NCBI GenBank assembly: GCA_017885385.1
Contig: JAFNGF010000131.1
Coordinates: 6,152-21,825, forward strand
From: Planctomycetota bacterium
GTDB taxonomy: Bacteria > Planctomycetota > Phycisphaerae > Sedimentisphaerales > Anaerobacaceae
Length of the DNA stretch: 15,674 nucleotides
Direction of reading: 5' to 3'
A model generated the notes under the pieces. The model had not been told where the DNA came from, did no database searches, and worked only from the letters and a program-made list of their open reading frames with translations. The position numbers were made by a program, and so were the translations under genes. Positions 1-7,182 of the stretch are shown one piece after another (position 1 is the first letter of the stretch; each line of letters begins with the position of its first letter).

Positions 1-2
1 TG

Positions 3-851
3 GGTGTCAATGAAGACTTACCAATAGTAAAAGAGTACGATCGAATACCGGAGCCCTCCATCGCAGAGGTAATCAGAGCTGGAAGTGCTGGCCTTGGGAG
101 GTTTCCTGACCGATATCGCTCGCTCACTTGGTCGATAGAGGGCTATGGATGCACGATTGATGTAGTTTATCGCAACGGCGAAAAAATCCATCATAATCGC
201 TATTTCACCTTAGTCGGCCAGCCTGACTATAGTCTGAAAACGCCGGCGAGCGCAGAAGATGTTCTGCAATGGACTCAAACGCAAGTTCCGGTTAGTATCG
301 CTCTTTTCGATGGACGCAGATCCTATACAAGAACTAATCCGCATCCTTCGCCATCCTTTGCGGGACATCCTGAGCCAACAGTACGGGTTCTCAAGGAGAA
401 ATCCGTATACACCAGCAGCGAACCTCACAATGAACTGTGGCCATACGCCAGTATTGACGCCGGCGGATCGTTTGGATGGATCGATGACAAACCTGAGGAA
501 CTCAGTGACTATGTTGGTCTGAGAAGTGGTGACCGTGGTGATACTCGGAGAGACTTTTATATAGACCCAGAGCATGACCATATCTGCGTCAGATGGATAT
601 GGTGGAAGGAACGAGCCGGAAAGTGGGAGAAAGAGCGCGAATATGAGTGCTCTGACTTTGTTCAGCTTCCGCAAGGGCAGTGGTATCCCAGCAAGCGCGT
701 TCTGAGCATGTACCCCGATGCCACAAGGGGAACAGATGGAAGCCGAGTCGATTCGAATATTGACATAAAGGTCCTCGAAGAAAATGAATATCCCGCCGAC
801 ACATTCAACGGGGAGAAACTACTGGAAGGTGCAAAGGTGGAGAGCTATTAG
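3..851 (+). CDS. Partial protein of unknown function, 3' part only
   Basis: An uninterrupted reading frame enters from the left edge and runs 282 codons to TAG at 849-851; the start lies outside the window. The product is hydrophilic, with no membrane segment in the visible part. It is Trp/Tyr-rich near residues 200-240 (DHICVRWIWWKERAGKWEKE, then QLPQGQWYPSKRV) and ends in FNGEKLLEGAKVESY. This style of ending, a QWYP motif and then a closing EGAKVE(S/T)Y, resembles from memory the extracytoplasmic LolA-like part of planctomycete proteins encoded beside ECF sigma factors, which would fit the three modules downstream. That assignment is an inference; no catalytic motif is visible. The gene is followed by a strong terminator at 908-938, so it is probably the last gene of its transcript. 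Confidence 0.8.
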   Translation, partial: GVNEDLPIVKEYDRIPEPSIAEVIRAGSAGLGRFPDRYRSLTWSIEGYGCTIDVVYRNGEKIHHNRYFTLVGQPDYSLKTPASAEDVLQWTQTQVPVSIALFDGRRSYTRTNPHPSPSFAGHPEPTVRVLKEKSVYTSSEPHNELWPYASIDAGGSFGWIDDKPEELSDYVGLRSGDRGDTRRDFYIDPEHDHICVRWIWWKERAGKWEKEREYECSDFVQLPQGQWYPSKRVLSMYPDATRGTDGSRVDSNIDIKVLEENEYPADTFNGEKLLEGAKVESY

Positions 852-907
852 GAACGCACCGTTCCCGCCTGGGGCGGACAAAAGCGAACGGAAAAGTGCA
901 ATCACAT

Positions 908-938
908 AAGGCCGGGCTTTGGGGCTCGGCCTTTTTTT
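908..938 (+). terminator. Rho-independent terminator after the partial gene
   Basis: GGCCGGGC at 910-917 pairs with GCTCGGCC at 924-931 (8 bp, one G-T pair, 6-base loop) and is followed by seven T at 932-938; A908-A909 can extend the stem into the T run. Confidence 0.92.
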
Positions 939-1012
939 ATGCGCTTTTGAGCACCATCGCAGCAATTCTCTATTTAAGTCTTATTTTTCTGTCGCAAATA
1001 CCATTCAGTCTG

Positions 1013-1024
1013 CACTATATAGTG
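1013..1024. promoter_or_regulatory. 12-bp perfect palindrome upstream of the first sigma gene
   Basis: CACTATATAGTG is its own reverse complement and lies 37 bases before the chosen ATG at 1062. It contains TATATA and TATAGT, so it could be a -10 element, an operator overlapping one, or chance. No good -35 sits at the right distance. The rest of the 852-1061 spacer holds the terminator at 908-938, a weak TTGAGC (947-952)/TATTTA (971-976) pair with an 18-base spacer, and nothing else I can name. Confidence 0.3.
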
Positions 1025-1061
1025 AAGACGCGAATCCTGACCAGTTTTTGAGGTGCTGAAG

Positions 1062-1607
1062 ATGTCTGAAACCGACCAATACTATGTTGAGCGTTGTCTG
1101 GATGGCCATCCGGATGATTTTCGCTATCTTGTGCGGCGTTACCAGGGAGTTCTGTTGGCTCACCTGGCGGGAAAACTGGGCAACAAAGATAAGGCTGAGG
1201 AGGCTGCCCAGGAAAGCTTAGTGCGGGCGTATTTCAAAATGGACAGCTTAGAAAAGCCGGATTTGTTTTTTTCCTGGCTGCTTGGCATCGCCGACCGCGT
1301 GGCAAAAGAGCATCAAAGACAAGAACAGGTCCGCCGACAACGGGAGGCAATCCGCTCATTCTCAGAAGAAACGCCCAGCCCGGAATTCTCCCAGGATTAT
1401 GCGCTCGAAGCGGCCATTGCCGAGCTGCCTGAGGCATACCGGCAGATCATTCTGCTTCGGTATTATGGCCATCACTCCTGCAATCAGATTGCCGAGAAAC
1501 TGGATATGCCTTTGGGCACAGTTACAAAAACCCTGTCACGGGCCTACTCTATGCTGCGACAGTCGTTACAGCAGCAGCATAATGAAAGTTGTGAGGTGCA
1601 AAAATGA
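1062..1607 (+). CDS. ECF-type RNA polymerase sigma factor (module 1)
   Basis: A sigma-70 family factor of 181 residues, the usual ECF size, with region 2 and region 4 only. Region 2 spans about residues 17-85 and includes the acidic AEEAAQESLVRAY stretch that contacts core polymerase, then FFSWLLGIADRVAKEHQRQ. Region 4 spans about 118-172 (AELPEAYRQIILLRYY, then a helix-turn-helix around CNQIAEKLDMPLGTVTKTLS) and would read the -35 element. I chose ATG 1062 because GAGGTG at 1050-1055 is a Shine-Dalgarno at 6-base spacing; the longer GTG start at 1053 would lie inside it. The stop overlaps the partner start (ATGA, 1604-1607), which implies translational coupling and a sigma/anti-sigma pair. 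I do not assign a numbered ECF group. Confidence 0.93.
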   Translation: MSETDQYYVERCLDGHPDDFRYLVRRYQGVLLAHLAGKLGNKDKAEEAAQESLVRAYFKMDSLEKPDLFFSWLLGIADRVAKEHQRQEQVRRQREAIRSFSEETPSPEFSQDYALEAAIAELPEAYRQIILLRYYGHHSCNQIAEKLDMPLGTVTKTLSRAYSMLRQSLQQQHNESCEVQK

Positions 1608-2908
1608 ACTGCGGACAATGCAAAGAAATTCTGGCTGCCTACATCGAGGGACTTCTTAACGAGTCAGAAAAACGTACTATCCAGGAGCACCTCAAGGATT
1701 GTTCTTTATGCCGGGCGGAATTCCAGCAGCTACGCAGCCTTTGCGACCGTCTGGCAGCCAACGGCAAAGCCCTTTCCGGCAGCGATCTGGAAAGTGGCGT
1801 TATGGATCGAATCGTAAGAGAACAAAACGTGCGTCTGAAAGCAGTCCGCCAGGCCAATGTGGGCCTTAAGCTAAGGAGAATAATCATGAAAAGTCCAATC
1901 ACAAAGATGGCCGCTGCTGCGGTGATAACTATTGCGGTGCTGATAGGCATACATCAACTGGGCGGTGGAACTGTAACCTTTGCCGATGTCATAAAGCCTA
2001 TCCTCAATGCCCGTACTGTAGTTCTCGACTTTATCGTGGGCAGCGAAGAAACCGGGCCGGTGATGCACGAGATCGTCGTAGGTTCGAGAATCAGAAGGAC
2101 ATTCTCAAATAAGGCCACTATCATGGTATTTGACCTCGATAAGGGCAAGATGCTCACGTTGGACCCACCGAGCAAGGGTGCGGCCTACGTTGACATACAG
2201 GGGCCGCTTCGGGAAGGAATGAGAAACCTGATAGAATTTGTCCGTAATGCCGTTATCAGGGTGAAAGACCGGCCCGATATACCGGTCCAAGAGCTTGGCC
2301 AGCGGGAGATTGACGGGCGAAAAGCTGTCGGATTCCTGGTTCGCAGCCATAATGAAGAGGTTACGATCTGGGCTGATTCCAAGACGGCTCAGCCGATACG
2401 CATTGAGCTGCTAATAGGACAAACACCTTACATTCTCAAGAATATTGAATTTGATGTGCCAATAGATGAATCGCTTGTCAGCATGGAACCCCCCGCTGGC
2501 TATACGCTCAGCGACAAACAGTTCGATATGAGTAACTTCACCGAGCAGGATTTCATAACGGTCCTTCGACTTTGGGCGGAGCACGTGCTTGGCGGCAGCT
2601 TCCCGCAGAGCCTCAGCGTGGGCGATTTACTGAGCCAGATCCCTGTGATAGGAGAGAAAATCGGTCAATTGAATATTTCCGACGAAGAAAAAACACAGGT
2701 TGGCATGACAATGGGACGCGGTTTACTGTTCTTCCAGCAGCTTGATCCGACTGGTGTTACTTGGCACTATGCCGGAAGCGGCGTAAAGCTTGGCGATGCC
2801 AGCAAGGCAGTATTCTGGTATCAGCCGAAGGGTTCGCAGACCTACCGCGTCATCTACGGCGACTTGAGCATCAAGGATGTCGCTCCGCAGGATTTGCCGA
2901 ATAAATAG
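1604..2908 (+). CDS. Membrane-anchored zinc-finger anti-sigma-like protein with LolA/RseB-like outer domain (module 1)
   Basis: The product has 434 residues. Residues 1-45 form a zf-HC2-type anti-sigma zinc finger: C3, C6 and the diagnostic H29-x3-C33-x2-C36. A linker follows, then one membrane segment at about 101-117 preceded by MKSPITK. The outside part (about 125-330) has ITIW/TIWAD-type strands (VTIWADSKTAQPIRIEL) resembling the LolA/RseB fold. The last ~60 residues hold a C-terminal module with FWYQPKGSQTYRVIYGDLS shared with modules 2 and 3. By family knowledge the zinc finger would bind its sigma factor at the inner membrane face while the outer domain senses an envelope signal; the signal is unknown. 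SD GAGGTG lies at 1593-1598. An internal SD plus ATG at 1886 could yield a product lacking the zinc finger. It is about half identical by eye to 5128-6429. Confidence 0.88.
   Translation: MNCGQCKEILAAYIEGLLNESEKRTIQEHLKDCSLCRAEFQQLRSLCDRLAANGKALSGSDLESGVMDRIVREQNVRLKAVRQANVGLKLRRIIMKSPITKMAAAAVITIAVLIGIHQLGGGTVTFADVIKPILNARTVVLDFIVGSEETGPVMHEIVVGSRIRRTFSNKATIMVFDLDKGKMLTLDPPSKGAAYVDIQGPLREGMRNLIEFVRNAVIRVKDRPDIPVQELGQREIDGRKAVGFLVRSHNEEVTIWADSKTAQPIRIELLIGQTPYILKNIEFDVPIDESLVSMEPPAGYTLSDKQFDMSNFTEQDFITVLRLWAEHVLGGSFPQSLSVGDLLSQIPVIGEKIGQLNISDEEKTQVGMTMGRGLLFFQQLDPTGVTWHYAGSGVKLGDASKAVFWYQPKGSQTYRVIYGDLSIKDVAPQDLPNK
1873..1888 (+). promoter_or_regulatory. Internal ribosome-binding site and in-frame ATG in partner gene 1
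   Basis: AAGGAG at 1873-1878, 7 bases, then ATG at 1886-1888, which is codon 95 of the partner frame. A product begun here would start MKSPITK followed by the hydrophobic segment, i.e. a signal anchor plus outer domain without the zinc finger. Same layout and spacing as in partners 2 and 3. Confidence 0.5.
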
Positions 2909-2961
2909 ACATAACGTGTTAAAGTCGGTCTAACGACCTGCTGTAATTGAAGACAAGACTG

Positions 2962-2991
2962 AAAGGAGGAGCAAGTATGAGACGGCAATAA
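2962..2991 (+). promoter_or_regulatory. Strong Shine-Dalgarno followed by a four-codon ORF
   Basis: AAAGGAGGA (2962-2970) lies at ideal spacing before ATG 2977, which reads M-R-R-Q and stops at TAA 2989-2991. The frame past the stop is open and continues in phase through 22 codons into the ATG at 3058. It may be a tiny leader peptide or a damaged upstream start. The 2909-3057 spacer otherwise shows a small GGTC-TAAC-GACC hairpin (about 2924-2935) without a T run, and no clear terminator or promoter. Confidence 0.35.
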
Positions 2992-3057
2992 ATCCTTGCA
3001 GGAGCAATTCTCGATAACTGGTTACCTATTTACTCACTAAAGAAAGGAAGGTGCAAA

Positions 3058-4227
3058 ATGAAAGTGTGTAGGATTCCAATGGTCGTCATGTCGTTGCTTG
3101 GGTTCGGTCTATTATCAGGATTTGATGCCCCGCCGGCGCGGGCAGATTTCACCTTCGGCGAGCCGGTGAACATCCAATCTGATTTCCCGTTCCTCGACCC
3201 AGCGACCGAATGGATCACCTGTTTCTCCGCGGATGGGCTGGAAGTGTACGGCATTTCATACCGGAACCGACCGGGCGCATATGGCTTGGGGGATCTCTGG
3301 GTATGCAAACGCGCGTCACCAGAGGACGACTGGGGTCTTCCGGAGAATCTGGGGGCGACTATCAACAGTGCAAGCCAAGATGGTTTCGCTTTTCTTACCG
3401 CCGACGGTCTTGAGCTCTATTTCTGGTCCAGCCGCGGCGAAGGGTACGGCGCCCAAGATCTCTATGTGACCCGGCGTGCGACCCGAACTAGCCCTTGGGA
3501 GGCGGCGACCAATCTGGGGCCGAAGGTGAACGGATCGTCCGACGAGGCAGTCGCTTTGGTGTCGCCGGATGGCTTGGAACTCTACTTCAGTTCGACCCGT
3601 CCGGGCGGATACGGCAGTTGGGATCTCTACATCAGCAAGCGTGCGACCCCGAACGATCCCTGGGGCGACCCGGTCAATGTCGGACCGGCGGTGAATAGTC
3701 CCGGTCAGGACAGCCACGCCTCGCTCTCACCCGATGGGCTGTTGATGTTCTTGACCAGCACCCGCCCCGGGGGATTCGGCCCGTGGGGGGACGGCTATAT
3801 GGCGAAACGGGCCAGCCGCTCTGCTCCCTGGCAGCCGGCGGTAAATCTGGGACCCATTGTCAACAAGACGGTCTGGAATGAGCCCCTCATGAGTGCCGAT
3901 GGCTCCGCCCTATACATCATGTGCGACCCCAACGACGATATGACGACTTGGACTTACAAAGCGCCGATCATCCCTATTGTTGACTTCAACGGCGACGGGA
4001 AGGTTGACCGTCTGGATATGGGTGCACTGATGCTCCACTGGGGCACCGACAAATCGCTCTATGACATCGGGCCCACTCCCTTGGGGGACGGCATCGTCGA
4101 TTCTAAGGATTTGATGGTCCTGGCGCAGCACGGCGCTATGCTCGCCGGCGATGTCAACTATGATGGCGTGGTAGACTTCTTTGACCTTGTGGAACTGGCC
4201 AAGAATTGGCTCCGACAAGGACCTTGA
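3058..4227 (+). CDS. Secreted PD40 beta-propeller protein with C-terminal dockerin-like repeats
   Basis: The product has 389 residues. A Sec signal peptide is visible (hydrophobic to about residue 22, likely cleavage after A-R-A at 27-29). Residues 30-300 contain about five units of ~54 residues of the PD40/TolB-like type, with the recurring pattern SPDGLELYFSSTRPGGYG, then DLYxxKRA, PW and VNLGPxVN. Residues 309-388 hold Ca-binding EF-hand/dockerin-like loops: DFNGDGKVD (309-317), GDGIVDSKDL (343-352) and GDVNYDGVVDFFDL (364-377). It is probably exported and may bind a partner through the dockerin part; no enzyme motif is seen. SD AAGGTG lies at 3048-3053. G+C is high: 40 of 60 in 3421-3480 against 28 of 60 in 2221-2280. 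It separates sigma modules 1 and 2, and its 3' end overlaps an out-of-frame LamG tail. Confidence 0.92.
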   Translation: MKVCRIPMVVMSLLGFGLLSGFDAPPARADFTFGEPVNIQSDFPFLDPATEWITCFSADGLEVYGISYRNRPGAYGLGDLWVCKRASPEDDWGLPENLGATINSASQDGFAFLTADGLELYFWSSRGEGYGAQDLYVTRRATRTSPWEAATNLGPKVNGSSDEAVALVSPDGLELYFSSTRPGGYGSWDLYISKRATPNDPWGDPVNVGPAVNSPGQDSHASLSPDGLLMFLTSTRPGGFGPWGDGYMAKRASRSAPWQPAVNLGPIVNKTVWNEPLMSADGSALYIMCDPNDDMTTWTYKAPIIPIVDFNGDGKVDRLDMGALMLHWGTDKSLYDIGPTPLGDGIVDSKDLMVLAQHGAMLAGDVNYDGVVDFFDLVELAKNWLRQGP

Positions 4228-4294
4228 GCCCGGCAGTTTATGGTCCGGCCTGATCGATGATGTTCGCATCGACGACCGTGCCATAATGCCGTAA
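4208..4294 (+). pseudogene. LamG-like domain tail remnant, out of frame with the upstream gene
   Basis: In the +1 frame relative to the dockerin gene, from about 4208, the DNA reads GSDKDLEPGSLWSGL, then IDDVRIDDRAIMP and TAA at 4292-4294. IGxDKxLEPGxxxSGLIDDVRIYxRA is the typical last strand of LamG-like jellyroll domains in planctomycete secreted proteins (family recall). No start codon or upstream LamG sequence is present, so it is a fragment. Its first codons are also the last codons of the dockerin gene in another frame. Confidence 0.6.
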
Positions 4295-4325
4295 TAGCGA
4301 TACTGTTGTGACACGATAATGCGCC

Positions 4326-4360
4326 GGGCTGGTCCGCGACAGCCGGATCAGCCCTTTTTT
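4326..4360 (+). terminator. Rho-independent terminator after the PD40/dockerin gene
   Basis: GGGCTGGTCCG (4326-4336) pairs with CGGATCAGCCC (4344-4354): 11 bp with one G-T pair and a 7-base loop, followed by six T. Confidence 0.9.
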
Positions 4361-4467
4361 ATTTGCAGTGTTATTGGTTCAGACTCGGGACACTTTTACA
4401 AATGTGGGCCAAGTAAAGCTTGTGCAAGCAAGGTGGATAATCCAGTTTTAGAACTCTGTCCGCGTTT

Positions 4468-4500
4468 AGCCGTCGCCAGTTCGGGCAACGGCTTTTTATT
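4468..4500 (+). terminator. Second terminator-like hairpin before sigma module 2
   Basis: AGCCGT (4468-4473) pairs with ACGGCT (4488-4493); after one mismatch GCC (4475-4477) pairs with GGC (4484-4486). TTTTT plus ATTTT follows. The stem starts inside GTTTAGCCGTCGCC, which recurs in inverted orientation at 11424-11437, so it may be a repeat copy acting as a terminator. The stretch 4361-4467 between the two hairpins holds nothing I recognise. Confidence 0.55.
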
Positions 4501-4568
4501 TTATATCCTTAACGATGGGGACAGAATACAGCAATTTTTTTGCATCTGGCGCTTTTGATGTTCGTCTT

Positions 4569-4574
4569 TATAAT
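4569..4574 (+). promoter_or_regulatory. -10 element for sigma module 2
   Basis: A perfect TATAAT lies 23 bases before the GTG start at 4598. At 17-base spacing the -35 would be CTGGCG (4546-4551), a poor match, so activation or an alternative sigma factor is possible. Transcription would begin near 4581 and give a leader of under 20 bases carrying only the Shine-Dalgarno. Confidence 0.5.
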
Positions 4575-4597
4575 GGTAACGGATAAAGGTGCTCATT

Positions 4598-5131
4598 GTG
4601 GACGATCGTTCAGATGAAATCCTGGTTGTCGCCTCGTGTCAAGGCGACAAGAGCGCGTATGCGATACTTGTCGAGCGCCATTACAGGCACGTTTTCGCAA
4701 TGTGTCTTGGTATCCTCGCAGATGTTCACGACGCCGAAGACATCGCTCAGGATGCTATGCTGAAAGGCCTATTGAAAATAGCAGAGCTTCGCGAAGGTGA
4801 GCAGTTCGGGCGCTGGATATTGCAGATCGCTAAGAATCTTTGCATTGATTTGCTTCGCAGACAAAAACGTGTAAAGCTCGCTGCTAATGAAGCCGCCAAT
4901 TCCGGCGGAGCACAGCCTCGACAAACAACAAATGAGAATCACGACCTGCACTGGGCGATCGGGCGATTACCCAAAGAACTGCGGATACCTCTGGTAATGT
5001 ATTACTTTGACAACAAGAACGCCAAAGCTATAGCTGAAAGGCTAAACATCTCTCACTCCGGAGCTTGTCAGAGAATCAGAACGGCGAGGCAACAACTGCA
5101 CGAGGTGCTAACCAGGAAAATTGCAAGATGA
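4598..5131 (+). CDS. ECF-type RNA polymerase sigma factor (module 2)
   Basis: The product has 177 residues in the two-region ECF layout. Region 2 (about 15-90) contains DAEDIAQDAMLKGLLKI and GRWILQIAKNLCIDLLRRQK. Region 4 (about 120-172) contains IGRLPKELRIPLVMYYFDN and the helix-turn-helix AIAERLNISHSGACQRIRTA. I chose GTG 4598 because AAAGGTG (4585-4591) is an SD at 6-base spacing; the upstream in-frame GTG at 4589 lies within that SD, exactly the situation seen in module 1. The stop overlaps the partner ATG as ATGA (5128-5131), so the two are translationally coupled. Overall it is diverged from the module 1 and 3 sigma factors, so it should read a different promoter set. Confidence 0.93.
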   Translation: MDDRSDEILVVASCQGDKSAYAILVERHYRHVFAMCLGILADVHDAEDIAQDAMLKGLLKIAELREGEQFGRWILQIAKNLCIDLLRRQKRVKLAANEAANSGGAQPRQTTNENHDLHWAIGRLPKELRIPLVMYYFDNKNAKAIAERLNISHSGACQRIRTARQQLHEVLTRKIAR

Positions 5132-6429
5132 ATAGCGTTTGTGACAAAATGAGAGACTACATCGCCGACATGGTCACGGGGACATTGTCACAAGAACAGG
5201 CACGGCTATTAAACCAGCACCTGAGTCAATGTCCCACCTGCAGGAATTATGCGCATCAGTTGAAAGAAGAAGATCTGTTGCTGAGTGAGCTATTCACAAA
5301 TATTAGTGCGGATATGGCAAACAGGCAGCAGCGCGTCCTGGAAGCTGTAGAAAGCTGCTGCCTACCCAAACAGAGCAAGCCGCTTTTAATATGGAGAACT
5401 ATTATGAGAAGTAGAATAACAAAATTCGCAGCCGCGGCAGCGATAATCGTAGCGGCGCTGCTCGTAGTACATTTTATCGGCAACCCACTCGGCTCAAATG
5501 TGACCTTCGCCCAGGTCATTCAGCCGATACTTAATGCGCAGACGGCGGTTCTCGATATCATCGTGGGTAATGAGCTGGACAGCGGCCCGGTCATTCACGA
5601 TATGGTGATGGGCTCACGGATCAGAAGAACTCTGTCAAACGCCCCGGACGTGGTCAGCATCATAGACCTGGGATCGGGCAAGATTCTGGTGCTTATCGCT
5701 CCCACGAAAGAGGCGGTGTATATTGATCTGAAAGGCCTGCCGTCGATACCAAACTATATGGAAAGATTAAGAAATGTCATCGCTGGACTACAGGAACATC
5801 CTCAATTCAAAGTCGAAAAGCTTGGCGAGCGGGATATTGCCGGCCAGAGACTGATAGGTTTTAGGGCCAAGCACCCAAAAGCTGAGATTACAATCTGGGC
5901 TGACCCTGAAACGGCACTACCTGTGCGGATTGAACAGAATGAAGGCCAGATGAACGTCATCTGCAAAAACATCCAGTTTGACCTGGCGATGGAAGAATCG
6001 CTATTCAGCATGGATGTTCCCGAAGGATATAAATTGCAGCAGACGGAAATTGACCTGCAAGGTTCTACGGAGCAGGACTTCATCGAGGGCCTGCGCGTTC
6101 GGGCTGAGGTACTTGGAGCCGGTCAGTTGCCCGATAGTGTGGCAGTCGAAGACTACATCAAGGAAGCTCCCGCTATCGGCAAGAAGCTGGGAGAGCTTGG
6201 GCTATCCGAAAAAGAACAAGCAGACCTGGGAATGAAACTTGGCCGACACCTGCTGTTCATTCGCTTCTTCAAGGGCGAAGGTGAGTGGCACTACGCCGGA
6301 AAAGGCGTAAAACTCGGCGAGGCGGATAAGGCCATATTCTGGTATCAGCCAAAAGACTCGCCCACATACCGCGTAATCTACGGCGATTTAAGCGTCAAGG
6401 ATGTCGCACCGGAAAATCTCCCAAAGTAG
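5128..6429 (+). CDS. Membrane-anchored zinc-finger anti-sigma-like protein with LolA/RseB-like outer domain (module 2)
   Basis: The product has 433 residues. The frame is open upstream to 5065, but the likely start is ATG 5128 because it gives the ATGA overlap with the sigma gene and places the zinc finger at the N-terminus as in module 1. Zinc finger: C5 and H31-x3-C35-x2-C38. One membrane segment lies at about 99-116, after MRSRITK. The outer domain contains AEITIWADPETALPVRIEQ; the C-terminal module has IFWYQPKDSPTYRVIYGDLS and ends VAPENLPK. It is a clear paralogue of 1604-2908 over its length (e.g. PILNA, GSRIRRT, TEQDFI, WHYAG, GVKLG are shared). It presumably sequesters the module 2 sigma factor at the membrane. 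The internal SD/ATG at 5393-5406 is conserved. A terminator follows at 6458-6485. Confidence 0.88.
   Translation: MNSVCDKMRDYIADMVTGTLSQEQARLLNQHLSQCPTCRNYAHQLKEEDLLLSELFTNISADMANRQQRVLEAVESCCLPKQSKPLLIWRTIMRSRITKFAAAAAIIVAALLVVHFIGNPLGSNVTFAQVIQPILNAQTAVLDIIVGNELDSGPVIHDMVMGSRIRRTLSNAPDVVSIIDLGSGKILVLIAPTKEAVYIDLKGLPSIPNYMERLRNVIAGLQEHPQFKVEKLGERDIAGQRLIGFRAKHPKAEITIWADPETALPVRIEQNEGQMNVICKNIQFDLAMEESLFSMDVPEGYKLQQTEIDLQGSTEQDFIEGLRVRAEVLGAGQLPDSVAVEDYIKEAPAIGKKLGELGLSEKEQADLGMKLGRHLLFIRFFKGEGEWHYAGKGVKLGEADKAIFWYQPKDSPTYRVIYGDLSVKDVAPENLPK
5393..5406 (+). promoter_or_regulatory. Internal ribosome-binding site and in-frame ATG in partner gene 2
   Basis: GGAG at 5393-5396, 7 bases, then ATG at 5404-5406, codon 93 of the partner frame. 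The short product would start MRSRITK plus the membrane segment. The SD core is weaker (TGGAGA) than the AAGGAG of partners 1 and 3. Confidence 0.42.
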
Positions 6430-6457
6430 ATTTGCCACGCAGATTCTATGCCGCTCC

Positions 6458-6485
6458 AAAGGCCGGGCTTTTTGCCCGGCCTTTT
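6458..6485 (+). terminator. Rho-independent terminator of module 2
   Basis: GGCCGGGC (6461-6468) pairs perfectly with GCCCGGCC (6474-6481), loop TTTTT, extended by AAA/TTT, followed by TTTTCTTTTTT. The left arm is identical to that of the terminator at 908-938. Confidence 0.95.
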
Positions 6486-6599
6486 CTTTTTTGCATGGAT
6501 GTCGGCAAAAACCGGACATTTTAGAGGGCAAACGAAAATATGGCCACAAAAGATGATATTGCTTAGAGTAAGATATATGCCTTGAGCGTTATATTAGTG

Positions 6600-6611
6600 A
6601 CAATCGATTGT
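6600..6611. promoter_or_regulatory. 12-bp perfect palindrome upstream of the third sigma gene
   Basis: ACAATCGATTGT is self-complementary and lies 25 bases before ATG 6637. It could be an operator. TATATT at 6590-6595 just upstream is a possible -10 but has no convincing -35. The rest of 6430-6599 holds the terminator and no recognised element. Confidence 0.3.
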
Positions 6612-6636
6612 TCGGATATTAGGCAAACAAGGCTCG

Positions 6637-7182
6637 ATGTTTGAAGATAGACTGCTATTGTGGAGATTCAAGGCCGGCAGCCAGGATGCATTCTGCCGTA
6701 TCTACGAAAAGTACGTCAATGATCTGCTTACGTTAGCAGCAAACCTGCTGGCGGACAGCAGTAGTGCCGAAGATGTAGTGCAGGATGTGTTCATCAACTT
6801 CGTAAAGTCCGCGGACAAGTTTTACCTGACAGGAAGCCTAAAAGGCTATCTGGCAACCTGCGTCGCCAATCGAGCACGTGACTACATTCGCCAAAACAAA
6901 CGGCGACAGACCGTACGGCGGGGTGAAACAGAGCAAATAGCGGCAGACCCGGAAAGTCCGGTTCAGCTGGTGATACGCAGCGAAGAATTGGAGAAATTAA
7001 GTTGTGCAATGACTCGACTTCCTTATGAACAGCGGGAGGTAGTTGTGCTGCATCTGAATAGTGCTTTGAGATTTCGACAAATAGCTAAGTTGCAGAATGT
7101 TTCAGTCAAGACCGTCCAAAGTCGGTACCGATACGGATTGGATAAACTGCGGTCGATCCTGAACGGCGAGGTAGAAAAATGA
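6637..7182 (+). CDS. ECF-type RNA polymerase sigma factor (module 3)
   Basis: The product has 181 residues. Region 2 (about 10-90) contains SSSAEDVVQDVFINFVKSAD and LKGYLATCVANRARDYIRQNKRR; region 4 (about 124-176) contains RLPYEQREVVVLHLNSALRF and the helix-turn-helix IAKLQNVSVKTVQSRYRYGL. The start is ATG 6637; only a short AAGG at 6629-6632 precedes it, so initiation may be weaker than in modules 1 and 2. The ATGA overlap with the next gene (7179-7182) again couples the two. It is the most diverged of the three sigma factors in the window, matching its partner, which also differs by lacking a zinc finger. Confidence 0.93.
   Translation: MFEDRLLLWRFKAGSQDAFCRIYEKYVNDLLTLAANLLADSSSAEDVVQDVFINFVKSADKFYLTGSLKGYLATCVANRARDYIRQNKRRQTVRRGETEQIAADPESPVQLVIRSEELEKLSCAMTRLPYEQREVVVLHLNSALRFRQIAKLQNVSVKTVQSRYRYGLDKLRSILNGEVEK

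Noticed and set aside
210..674. A 154-codon antisense open frame opposite the partial gene
   Set aside because: The + frame is open for 282 codons from the edge and ends before a proper terminator; the antisense product has no recognisable features.
4319..4558. A 79-codon open frame on the + strand between the propeller gene and sigma module 2
   Set aside because: It runs through two terminator hairpins and the Cys/Phe-rich product resembles no protein; no SD.
5065..5127. A longer N-terminus for the module 2 partner
   Set aside because: It would overlap the sigma gene by 67 bases, whereas ATG 5128 gives the ATGA overlap and N-terminal zinc finger seen in module 1.
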